A stretch of DNA of 64,000 bases. Origin: Candidatus Obscuribacterales bacterium. GTDB taxonomy: Bacteria > Cyanobacteriota > Vampirovibrionia > Obscuribacterales > Obscuribacteraceae. The number at the start of each line of letters is the position of its first letter. Position 1 is the stretch's first letter. Positions 16,894-24,499 of the stretch are shown one piece after another. Made by a program: the position numbers and the translations under genes. Below the pieces are notes generated by a model. It had not been told where the DNA came from and searched no databases. It was given only the letters and a program-made list of their open reading frames with translations. The stretch covers positions 62,001 through 126,000 of the forward strand of contig JACKCM010000006.1 in NCBI GenBank assembly GCA_020634035.1. Direction: 5' to 3'.

Positions 16894-18537
16894 CTACTCT
16901 ACTAGCTTTCCGTTGACTTCCTGATATGATGCCAAGTTATATCTAGTAGAGGTCCTAGCCGGAGCAGAAGAACCAGACCCAGAACTAGGATCGGGCACCA
17001 GGTTCATATTGCCTCGCATTGCAATATTCACTTCATTACCAACGATCGCTCCATTAAATGATTGATCTTCCGAATTAGAACTACCATTTCTAACACTCAC
17101 TTTAGCGTTCGGTGCATAAATCAATCCACTAAATTGTCCACTATTCAAACTGATATTCACATCCTTTGAACCAGAGTAGTAAATTTGCAGGTTCTCAGGC
17201 GAACCAAAATTTTTCAATCGACTTGCATCAATATCTACAGCCGACTCAGAATTATTTCCCTGAACATAAATCTTCACGGGCTGTCCAATATCGCTCGGAA
17301 TTTGCACTTTTGCGACAGTATCGTTCAAAACCAACGAATCTACAGAATAAGACGACGAAACATTACCACTACTATCGATACCATTTTCGAAAGTGATTGT
17401 TGTTCCCGGGTCTCCAAAATTTCCATTTGAGAGCGCGTTCAAGAAATTCGATAGGTCACTATTAGTATTGCTGCCATTTATGGATAAATCTTGTAGCGAA
17501 GTAGATGGAACTGAATCAACTCCTATTGGAGTACCTCCTGCGTCAGTAGCAATCGGGACTGTATTCTCTCCTCCTCTGTCTATGTCAGGATTAGCTGACT
17601 GTACCTTGTCAGCGTCGGCCAAAACATTGTCAGCAGATAAATTTGGCTGACTACCATTTTGAGCTACAAAATTTTCTGCTGCAGGATCTCCGCCATTAGT
17701 CTCTAACCGACCATGTATAGTGGCATTCCCGTCTGAAGAAACAAAGTCACTAGGAGCTCCCGCCGAATTGTTGCTCGCGATAACATTGGCTTTCACATCC
17801 AAAGTACCACTGCTTCCGGTAAGACTAATTTGTTTATTAGACTGTATGCTGAGAGCGTATCTATATGGACCATCACCTGTAAACGAATTACTTGGGTCAC
17901 TTATACTCAGCGAACCTCCATCGGATGAAACACTCAGGTCAGAAATTGCAAGTATTCCTACACTGGGGAAACTAGAAGCAGGATTGAGTGTACTAGATTC
18001 TGGAAGAGCTATAGCTCGAATACTCTTCGAAAAAACTCCACGAGAAGCTGTTACTTCGACAACTTTAGTATGAAAGAACTCACTTTCAGCCAAACCAAGC
18101 TTTGACCTTACAGGCTCGGAGAAACTGGAAGTATCACCTTGCGAAGGATCTAGTTGAGGTGACCACAGCAAGGAAAAAGCCTCAACCTTCTGCAAGTCTT
18201 CGTTTCCAACCTTCCAAACTCTAGCTTTGACAGTCATCTGATCGTCATCTAGCCAAGATGTTGGTACGTTTACTGTTACAGGCGGAGAGTCGTCACCGAA
18301 GTCATAGGTTGGTTCATTCGCTGAATTTGCACGCTTTATGTCGTAGAGAACATACTCAAGCCCTGTCTCTGCGGCATTCAAAAGCCCCGCCTTGTGTTTA
18401 GAGACGGCTTCACTCTGGGCTATTGAGACCAGCATGCTTCCCAGGGCAAGCAACAGCATTATCGCGAATAAACCGATAACTATTATCGAAACTAGAGCAT
18501 AGCCCTCTGTTTTACGGCTCGTCCTTCTGGCTCTCAC
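16894..18537 (-). CDS. PilX-like type IV pilus assembly protein
   Basis: 547 residues. The N-terminal YALVSIIVIGLFAIMLLLALGSMLVSIAQSEA helix region (in two parts, about 13-43) is followed by KAGLLNAAETGLEYVLYDI, the typical arrangement in PilX-type minor pilin proteins. The rest is a long Ser/Asn/Gly-rich extracytoplasmic region ending in NLASYQEVNGKLVE. The prepilin glutamate at +5 is not evident. Starts at GTG. It is more A+T-rich than the genes around it. Transcribed away from the two plus-strand pilin genes 187 bases upstream. Confidence 0.65.
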   Translation of the reverse strand: MRARRTSRKTEGYALVSIIVIGLFAIMLLLALGSMLVSIAQSEAVSKHKAGLLNAAETGLEYVLYDIKRANSANEPTYDFGDDSPPVTVNVPTSWLDDDQMTVKARVWKVGNEDLQKVEAFSLLWSPQLDPSQGDTSSFSEPVRSKLGLAESEFFHTKVVEVTASRGVFSKSIRAIALPESSTLNPASSFPSVGILAISDLSVSSDGGSLSISDPSNSFTGDGPYRYALSIQSNKQISLTGSSGTLDVKANVIASNNSAGAPSDFVSSDGNATIHGRLETNGGDPAAENFVAQNGSQPNLSADNVLADADKVQSANPDIDRGGENTVPIATDAGGTPIGVDSVPSTSLQDLSINGSNTNSDLSNFLNALSNGNFGDPGTTITFENGIDSSGNVSSSYSVDSLVLNDTVAKVQIPSDIGQPVKIYVQGNNSESAVDIDASRLKNFGSPENLQIYYSGSKDVNISLNSGQFSGLIYAPNAKVSVRNGSSNSEDQSFNGAIVGNEVNIAMRGNMNLVPDPSSGSGSSAPARTSTRYNLASYQEVNGKLVE

Positions 18538-18724
18538 CGGTTATCTCTCTTTAAACGCCCACCATCGAACTTATGCCCTTAAGTACATCTTCGGTATCGA
18601 CTAAAAGGTATTCACAAAAGCAATCTATCCTATTATCCGACTTCCCAGCCTGAGTTCCGATACCCCAAGAGCCCAAATTGGCATAATAGAATCAGACGGT
18701 TCCATTGTAAGCAGGTACTTTGGA

Positions 18725-19249
18725 GTGAGAAAACCACGACTTCTCAAAGTTAAAATCCGAAGAACGAAAAGATCAAGCGAGGGAATCTATCTCGTTGAGA
18801 TACTGGTTGCAATTTCGGTAGGAGCCATGCTGACCCTGGCTCTCCTGAATACAGCAGCAATTTCACTCAGACATGCCTCAGCGACACAGAATGAGGTCTA
18901 CGCAAATACAATCATCAGCGAACTCTTGGAGGCGACTAGAGCAACCCCGTATGCAGAATTGAGAGCCAATATCGGCGAATACCAATTCCTTACCAACAAG
19001 GAAGATGGTGGGGATTCTGGTCCAAATCTAAGAATTGAAGAGGTTCAGCTAAACACCGTTGAGAAGGTCTGGCAAAACGCCACGAAAACTGGCTTATTCA
19101 CGGGAAAAGTCAATTATTCAGTGGAAGACGGGCCAGTACCGGGAGAAACGGTGAAAGTCAAAATAAAAGTATCCTGGAGTGACAGCACTCGATACGCAAG
19201 CCAAAGAGAAGTTAGAGCCTCAACAATAGTTGCAGACAAGGGAAGTTGA
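18725..19249 (+). CDS. Minor pseudopilin, PilV/GspI-like
   Basis: 174 residues. A short basic leader ends in SSEG, followed by IYLVEILVAISVGAMLTLALLN: cleavage after G puts a glutamate at position +5 of the mature protein, the class III prepilin signature. The remainder is a small extracytoplasmic domain with ISLRHASATQNEVYANTIISELLE typical of PilV/GspI relatives. Starts at GTG. Its end overlaps the TTG start of the next pilin gene, so the two are coupled. Assembled by a type IV pilus or type II-like machine encoded elsewhere. Confidence 0.75.
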   Translation: MRKPRLLKVKIRRTKRSSEGIYLVEILVAISVGAMLTLALLNTAAISLRHASATQNEVYANTIISELLEATRATPYAELRANIGEYQFLTNKEDGGDSGPNLRIEEVQLNTVEKVWQNATKTGLFTGKVNYSVEDGPVPGETVKVKIKVSWSDSTRYASQREVRASTIVADKGS

Positions 19250-20220
19250 CAAACGAAATGAGATCGGCTGCAACTAGCGTAGAGCGATTCGAAAAAATCG
19301 CAAGAAGTTCAAAGGGAGCAACCCTAACAGAAATGCTCATAGCTTCCTTGCTTATAGGTTTTTCACTGGCGGCTATAGGCGAAGTTATGGTTCTAACTAC
19401 GTTATCCGCAAATAAACTGTCAAATCGCGCCAGTGGTATCAGTGATTCGAGAACGGCCTCTTCGAGAATTCAAAGTGACGTGAGAGCTGCACGAAATTTT
19501 GGCGACTCCTATGATGATCCAACAGAATCATCCGCTACTCATCAGAGTAACTATTTTCCCTGTGACAGCAACCCACTATACCGATTCGATTCGGGTCCGC
19601 AACACACCAGCACACTCTGGACCTGGAGCGGATGGCCAACAACATGGGGAAGTCCTCCATACAAGCTTGATGCCCAAACCCTAATAATTCAGCAGCCGAA
19701 GCTCCTTTCAGTTGATTCCAGCAGCACCCTCAATAGTATCAATGGCTTTCCTCTTGAGGGCACCATCACTAATGGCAGAAACAATCTAGATACAGTTATA
19801 TACAAACTCATCCAAGATCCAAATCAGGCAGGGGAATTCATTCTTCAGCGGGCTGATTTTGTCGGTGAGGACACTGTTCCTGGAGCAAGTTACACAAGCA
19901 TGGTCAATCCACCGCAAACGGTTGTCGGCGGCATCATAGGCCCCCTTCCAAATGATGGAGGCACCTTTCCTGAAGTGTTCTCCTACTGGGTAAGGAATGC
20001 AGAAAAGGTCTCAAGCCCCAGTCCTCTGCGAAAGTTAGACCTGTCCGAGTTGGACTCCAATCCAGGAGCAACAAAATACATTATCGGAGTAGGCATGGAT
20101 CTAGAACTTAGAAAGCCAGACTCCAGGACAGGCAATTCGAACGCAGCCTACCAGCAAAGAATGGGAATCCATACTGAAGCCTTTTTGAGATACAACAAGG
20201 ATATGAGTGCCCTGAACTGA
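19246..20220 (+). CDS. Minor pseudopilin, PilW/GspJ-like
   Basis: 324 residues. SSKG followed by ATLTEMLIASLLIGFSLAAIGEV carries the prepilin cleavage site with E+5. A helix with SRTASSRIQSDVRAARNF follows, as in PilW/GspJ proteins, then a large globular region. TTG 19246 overlaps the preceding stop (TTGA); ATG 19258 is an alternative start and would still leave a basic leader. PilV/PilW pairs usually act as tip or priming pilins. Confidence 0.72.
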   Translation: MTNEMRSAATSVERFEKIARSSKGATLTEMLIASLLIGFSLAAIGEVMVLTTLSANKLSNRASGISDSRTASSRIQSDVRAARNFGDSYDDPTESSATHQSNYFPCDSNPLYRFDSGPQHTSTLWTWSGWPTTWGSPPYKLDAQTLIIQQPKLLSVDSSSTLNSINGFPLEGTITNGRNNLDTVIYKLIQDPNQAGEFILQRADFVGEDTVPGASYTSMVNPPQTVVGGIIGPLPNDGGTFPEVFSYWVRNAEKVSSPSPLRKLDLSELDSNPGATKYIIGVGMDLELRKPDSRTGNSNAAYQQRMGIHTEAFLRYNKDMSALN

Positions 20221-20477
20221 ATTGCGCAACGCCAACGCCTGCCGGTACACACTCGCACGACACTAGATTTCAGCGCGTGAGGCCCCGGGCAGCACTTACG
20301 CACAGAATCAAATCGTGCAGCTTCAGGCAGGTCTATTGTTTGTCCACAGCTTCGATTATGCTTCCTGTACGTTCAATTATACATACATATGCATGGCTGT
20401 CAATTTAAATCAGCTTGTACTGCTCACTTTGAACGCTCAATCTGGAGCGCAAAACTACCTGGTGGTGCTTTCAGCTC
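20221..20477. other. Intergenic region with nothing recognised
   Basis: 257 bases between the convergent ends of the PilW-like gene and the following minus-strand gene. I see no convincing gene, terminator hairpin with T-run, or repeat here. Confidence 0.6.
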
Positions 20478-21530
20478 CTAGTTCTGTGCCTTCTCTTTGT
20501 CGGCGTGAGAGACATCTTTCTGGGTGTTGACCATCAGCTTGCCGTCCTGATTGAGGCTGATGCCAAGCCGCAGATGAATCGGCGAAGGCTCTTTGCTCTC
20601 GGGCGTGGTCAGCTCAGCATAAAGATCCACATCGGTAGACACACTGCTGGTCGGCTCCTGTACCACTTTGCTGATCATCACAGATTGATTCTGGGGCAGG
20701 CGGCTGAGCTGCTTACGCGAAAGAGGAAAGCTGGTCTCGTTCCAGTATTTCTTCATCAGTTCCGGCTTCATCACCGCCATGGCTTGAATCTGAGAATACT
20801 GATAGGAGCGCGGACTGAAATCGAGCAGATTAGAGACATAGGTCCGAACGAAGGTATCCACGTTCTCGGAGCTCATTTCGTTCTTGGTTATCTCTTTAGC
20901 CACTTCCGGAGGGGTGGAGGAGCTGTAATTGAAGAACATGAAGGCTCCGGCGATGATCGAGCCTACAATGGTCACAGCCAGGGCGGCTCCGCCGAATATG
21001 AGGATCTTCTTCTCTTTCTCTCGGCGAGGCGAGACCATCTCAGAGCGGGAGCGACGCCGACTCTCGGGCACCTGCAGGTCGCTAAAGTCTGAAGTCTGGT
21101 GAGTTTCAGCGGTCAGAGCCTGAATTGCTTCGTCTGCAGTAGGGGTTCTCTCCAGCTTGCTTGAAACTTGATATTCAGAAGGCAGATGATCAGGCACTTC
21201 TGGTGTGCTCAGGGGCGTTTGCAGCGCTGCAGCACCGAGGGCGCCTTTGCCAGTGGTCAGAATACGAGAGAGCTTCAGAGACTCATCGCCGGTGAGCAGA
21301 ACCTGGCTGGCAGGCGGGGTGCCTATCTTTCTTTTGACCGAAAGCGAGACTCTTTCGTCCACATCCTTGAGCACGACAAGAAAGCCCGATTGGGTCTCCA
21401 CCATTCTCACCGTGGTCACCGGCGACTGGGCGACAAAATTGTCCTCGCTCTGGAAGATGTCTCCGGTCTGGTCTCCGGTAAACGGCGCCTGAAAGCTAGA
21501 AGATGTATGGTCGTCTGAAGAGTAGGTCAC
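20478..21530 (-). CDS. Single-span membrane protein with VirB8/TraE-like periplasmic domain
   Basis: 350 residues. N-terminal 175 residues are cytoplasmic, Ser/Thr-rich with one small folded part (about 35-90). One helix (about 178-198, LIFGGAALAVTIVGSIIAGAFMF in parts) is followed by an exported domain: VDTFVRTYVSNLLDFSP, YSQIQAMAVMKPELMKKYW, then beta-strand material. That pattern recalls the NTF2-like fold of VirB8/TraE, but similarity is only structural guesswork. Starts at GTG with AAGGGG about nine bases upstream. Follows rpoD on the same strand after a stem-loop. Confidence 0.6.
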   Translation of the reverse strand: MTYSSDDHTSSSFQAPFTGDQTGDIFQSEDNFVAQSPVTTVRMVETQSGFLVVLKDVDERVSLSVKRKIGTPPASQVLLTGDESLKLSRILTTGKGALGAAALQTPLSTPEVPDHLPSEYQVSSKLERTPTADEAIQALTAETHQTSDFSDLQVPESRRRSRSEMVSPRREKEKKILIFGGAALAVTIVGSIIAGAFMFFNYSSSTPPEVAKEITKNEMSSENVDTFVRTYVSNLLDFSPRSYQYSQIQAMAVMKPELMKKYWNETSFPLSRKQLSRLPQNQSVMISKVVQEPTSSVSTDVDLYAELTTPESKEPSPIHLRLGISLNQDGKLMVNTQKDVSHADKEKAQN

Positions 21531-21628
21531 GGTCTGAGCCCCTTTTTTCTGGTTGCACCTGAGTACTTTTCAACTCAAGTCAATAGTTTAACCAGGATCT
21601 CTTGATTTGTCCTGAAAACTAATTGAGA

Positions 21629-21662
21629 AGACCCAAGCCGTAATAAAAATTGGCTTGGGTCT
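21629..21662 (-). terminator. Stem-loop after rpoD
   Basis: AGACCCAAGCC (21629-21639) and GGCTTGGGTCT (21652-21662) pair perfectly over 11 bases around a 12-base A/T-rich loop. It lies 29 bases after the rpoD stop. Downstream on the minus strand the sequence is TCTCAATTAG rather than a clean T-run, so it may be a weak terminator or an mRNA-stabilising hairpin. Confidence 0.6.
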
Positions 21663-21690
21663 CTATAGTTTTAGTTAATGAGGCGGATGC

Positions 21691-22719
21691 TTACAGATAC
21701 TCTCTCAGTCTGGAGGATCTGCCCGGCTGCCGCAGCTTTCTCAGAGCCTTGAATTCAATCTGGCGCACTCTTTCACGGGTTACGTTGAAGAGCTGACCGA
21801 CTTCTTCGAGGGTTCTCTGTCTGCCGTCATCAAGACCGAAACGCAGTCTGAGCACGTCTCTTTCCCGGGGTGTGAGCTCGTTGAGCATCTTAGCCAGGTC
21901 CTGACGGAGCAGTTCATGGGTCACGGTTGTGTCGGGTCTATCGGTCTCGGCGTCTTCGATGAAGTCGCCCAGGCGTGAATCTTCTTCCTTACCGATAGGA
22001 GTTTCGAGCGAGATAGGCTCTTTGGCAGCCTTGATAATCTCGTGCAGTTTGACGATCGAGACGTCCATGGCGTTAGCCAGTTCGTGCTCGGTCGGCTTTC
22101 TGTTCAGTTCCTGGGCAAGCTGACGGGTAACTTTCTTCAGCTTGTTGATGGTCTCGACCATGTGGACAGGAACTCGGATGGTTCTGGATTTGTCAGCCAG
22201 AGCCCGGGTGATAGCCTGACGGATCCACCAGGTGGCGTAGGTAGAGAACTTATAGCCCCGTTCGTGGTCGAACTTCTCGGAGGCACGAATAAGACCGAGG
22301 TTGCCTTCTTGAATAAGATCAAGGAAGGAGAGACCTCTACCGATATATTTCTTGGCGATTGAAACGACCAGTCTCAGGTTGGCCTGAACCAGCTTTCGCT
22401 TAGCCATCATGTCGCCCTGCAGGATTTTTCGGGCTAGTTCAATCTCTTCGTCCGGCTTGAGGAGCTGGATTCTTCCAATCTCTCTCAGGTACAGTCGGAC
22501 CGAATCTTCTGTGGCGATCTCACGAGTCGAAGGCATCTCGACCGGCTCATCATCATCATCCATTCCGGCGTCGTCGTCATCGATAATGGTGAATTGATCG
22601 TCATCGATAAGATCAAGCTCTTCCATTTCATTACGCTTTGCGGCGTTCTCGTCTTCTACGAACATTCCGCGAACCATGCGATCGGTGGAGGATGCTTTAC
22701 TCTTGGATACTTTAGGCAT
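21691..22719 (-). CDS. rpoD: Primary RNA polymerase sigma factor (sigma-70/SigA)
   Basis: 342 residues, the short primary-sigma form without the long region 1.1 or the non-conserved insert of E. coli RpoD. Region 1.2 begins near TEDSVRLYLREIGRI; region 2 has NLRLVVSIAKKYIGRGLSFLDLIQEGN and the -10 recognition helix YKFSTYATWWIRQAI; region 4 has the helix-turn-helix TLEEVGQLFNVTRERVRQIE. An N-terminal run of aspartates (about 36-58) may replace region 1.1 as an acidic inhibitory segment. Directs housekeeping transcription from -35/-10 promoters. Starts at ATG with AGGAAACC upstream. Confidence 0.95.
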   Translation of the reverse strand: MPKVSKSKASSTDRMVRGMFVEDENAAKRNEMEELDLIDDDQFTIIDDDDAGMDDDDEPVEMPSTREIATEDSVRLYLREIGRIQLLKPDEEIELARKILQGDMMAKRKLVQANLRLVVSIAKKYIGRGLSFLDLIQEGNLGLIRASEKFDHERGYKFSTYATWWIRQAITRALADKSRTIRVPVHMVETINKLKKVTRQLAQELNRKPTEHELANAMDVSIVKLHEIIKAAKEPISLETPIGKEEDSRLGDFIEDAETDRPDTTVTHELLRQDLAKMLNELTPRERDVLRLRFGLDDGRQRTLEEVGQLFNVTRERVRQIEFKALRKLRQPGRSSRLREYL

Positions 22720-22930
22720 AGATAGGTTTCCTCATCCTTTTAAAAGATAGATTCTGGACAATACGCTATTTGTTATTCACTGTTGCTTTGTCACGCTTCA
22801 AGAAACGACTGATTCTGACTCTCTTTTACCGTTATATATAAATGACTTGGTTGTCCCTTAGATGGACCTATCTATACGGCGGAGCTATCGAATGCACTTC
22901 CTATAAAGACATGTTAGGTGCGAAGGTTGA

Positions 22931-23141
22931 AATCAAGGGGAATCTACACAGTTCCATAATATTTGCATTAACTGGATGCAATTTTAGTGCTGCTACGGCA
23001 GCTCGTTGTGTCAGGAATCCCGCAGTAAAACGCCTTTTCAAAGAATCGCGGCGCTTGCTTGGCAACGGCACCAAATCTAGTATAGGTTCGCTCAGGAAAA
23101 GTGGCGCAACCTGTTAAGCTAGATTAACAAGCCCCTTGATT
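22931..23141 (+). ncRNA. Candidate structured RNA (unknown class)
   Basis: Lies in a 636-base gap (22720-23355) with no convincing protein gene; the only open frame, 22842-23117, has no recognisable features. AATCAAGGGG (22931-22940) pairs perfectly with CCCCTTGATT (23132-23141), closing about 190 bases. Inside are TTGCAT/ATGCAA (22963-22968 with 22976-22981) and GCTGC-TACG-GCAGC (22989-23002), whose C(UACG)G loop on the plus strand is a stable UNCG tetraloop; this favours the plus strand. I could not match it to tmRNA, RNase P, SRP or 6S RNA, and there is no terminator T-run after it. Confidence 0.3.
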
Positions 23142-23215
23142 CTATTACCGGTGACGCAAACACCTTCTAACACGAGCGTTTCGGGATCCGCACCAAGATT
23201 TCTGTACTAAGATTA

Positions 23216-23383
23216 ATGGAAAAAGACCGCAATTCCTCTTGGCAACTATGTTTCCAGCAGATTGATGGTGATATTGCCGGATACCTGTATAAGAGGTTGG
23301 CAAACCCAGAAACCCAAGCCAAAATTATGTTTCCCTCCACGCCAAGAAATGCACCATGGACGAACTTAGAGAGCTTACAGTAA
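23216..23383 (+). CDS. Possible short ORF overlapping the next gene
   Basis: 55 codons from ATG 23216 to TAA 23383, overlapping the start of the metallopeptidase-like gene by 28 bases in another frame. No clear ribosome-binding site, no recognised domain. Composition looks protein-like, so it may be a small leader, a gene remnant or chance. Confidence 0.2.
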   Translation: MEKDRNSSWQLCFQQIDGDIAGYLYKRLANPETQAKIMFPSTPRNAPWTNLESLQ

Positions 23384-24201
23384 AACTGGAAAGATGCTTC
23401 CTGAAGCTAACCGGAACCTACGAGAGACAACCCCGAGAGACTTCCAGCAAAGCGCTCCAGAAGCTGGGCCGCGAATATGGCATCAAGATAATCACCAAAG
23501 ATTCTCTGGTCTGCCGTGATATCAGATACGATGCCGCTACCAGATCACAGGTGGTGGCAGCCAAAGAAAAATTGATCAACGGACTGCGGGTCTACAGCCC
23601 GAAAATCATCAAAAAATCTGGAGTTGAGCAGATTATACTCTGCCGAAACCTGACAGTTAGCGGAACTGTCAACAACATCTTCGCAATATCCGGATTAGCC
23701 ATGGTCGGCTATGATGTAGTCGACACCCTCTTTCTGGACGCCGGTAATTTTGCCACCGCTGGAAACAACTGGATAGGAGAAAGGGTCTTCCACCACGAGC
23801 TCTACCACGCCATCGACTATCGGGACAGCTGGTTTGGCTACATAGACTCAGAATGGAAATATCTTCAAGGTCCTAACTTCAAATATGGTTACGACATTCT
23901 CCGTGAGAGAATGAAAACCTTCGATCGAGGAGTACTCGGAGAACGGGTGATCCGTGACTACGAAATCAAAGGGGTAGAAGCCCGTCCATCTAATGAAGCC
24001 GGTTTCGTCTCGGACTATGCCAGGATATCCTATGTCGAGGACAAGGCAGAAGTATTCGCTTCTCTGATAACCGACTATAAAAAGACCATGGCTAGGACCA
24101 GGCGAGATCTGCCTCTAAAGCGCAAAGTCGAGCATATGAAGACGTTGCTGGCTAAATTCTGCTCCGATTTCAATGACGACTTCTGGAAAAGCAGAGCATA
24201 A
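23356..24201 (+). CDS. Putative zinc metallopeptidase (HExxH)
   Basis: 281 residues, no signal peptide. The zinc-binding motif HHELYH near residue 148, preceded by VF and followed by AIDY, and a candidate third ligand in YVEDKAEVFASLI near 227-239, give the layout of a gluzincin-like putative metallopeptidase in which a DxAExFA helix supplies the distal glutamate. The N-terminal 90 residues are a separate basic domain. It stands alone, downstream of the RNA-like gap, at the border of the A+T-rich accessory segment. Substrate unknown. Confidence 0.65.
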   Translation: MDELRELTVKLERCFLKLTGTYERQPRETSSKALQKLGREYGIKIITKDSLVCRDIRYDAATRSQVVAAKEKLINGLRVYSPKIIKKSGVEQIILCRNLTVSGTVNNIFAISGLAMVGYDVVDTLFLDAGNFATAGNNWIGERVFHHELYHAIDYRDSWFGYIDSEWKYLQGPNFKYGYDILRERMKTFDRGVLGERVIRDYEIKGVEARPSNEAGFVSDYARISYVEDKAEVFASLITDYKKTMARTRRDLPLKRKVEHMKTLLAKFCSDFNDDFWKSRA

Positions 24202-24220
24202 TATCAACTACTGTTATCTT

Positions 24221-24316
24221 GGTCGATTCTATGATCGAGATCATGGAAGCCGCACCCATAACAAAGACCGGGGCAGGAGAATATCGCTACGCAGCGGCGA
24301 GCGAAGAGAGCTGGAA
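24221..24316 (+). pseudogene. Fragment related to the 27.4-kb gene
   Basis: The stretch from GGTCGATTCTATGATCGAGA to GCGAAGAGAG repeats 27402-27535 closely, including ATGATCGAGATCATGGA and AAAGACCGGGGCAGGAGAAT, but lacks about 44 internal bases that encode residues 6-20 or so of the downstream copy. The frame is therefore short and broken. It looks like the left remnant of a duplicated gene, with the fuller copy beginning at 27412. Confidence 0.7.
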
Positions 24317-24328
24317 AAGAGGCTCGCA

Positions 24329-24354
24329 TTAACCCCTCCGACCGGACGGGTTAA
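24329..24354. repeat. 26-base near-perfect palindrome
   Basis: TTAACCC at 24329-24335 mirrors GGGTTAA at 24348-24354, and the inner TCCG mirrors CGGA, so 22 of 26 positions are symmetric. No T-run follows on either strand, so it is not a standard terminator. It sits in the 298-base gap between the metallopeptidase-like gene and the HerA-like gene, just after the gene fragment. It could be a protein-binding site, a recombination site or a hairpin in a transcript. Confidence 0.55.
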
Positions 24355-24499
24355 AGGTAGAATTACAAACTCGTCACCTATTACTGGTTTTTGCCTCCCT
24401 TTGACAACAAAACTGAAAATGTTGACGAATTCAGTGGTTGTAGATTTCCACGCTTGGTTTAAATTGTTAGAATCGAGCTTGGACTAACGAGACTTGCGT

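Noticed and set aside
22842..23117. 91-codon plus-strand open frame in the rpoD upstream gap
   Set aside because: No ribosome-binding site or recognisable domain, and the stretch folds better as a structured RNA.
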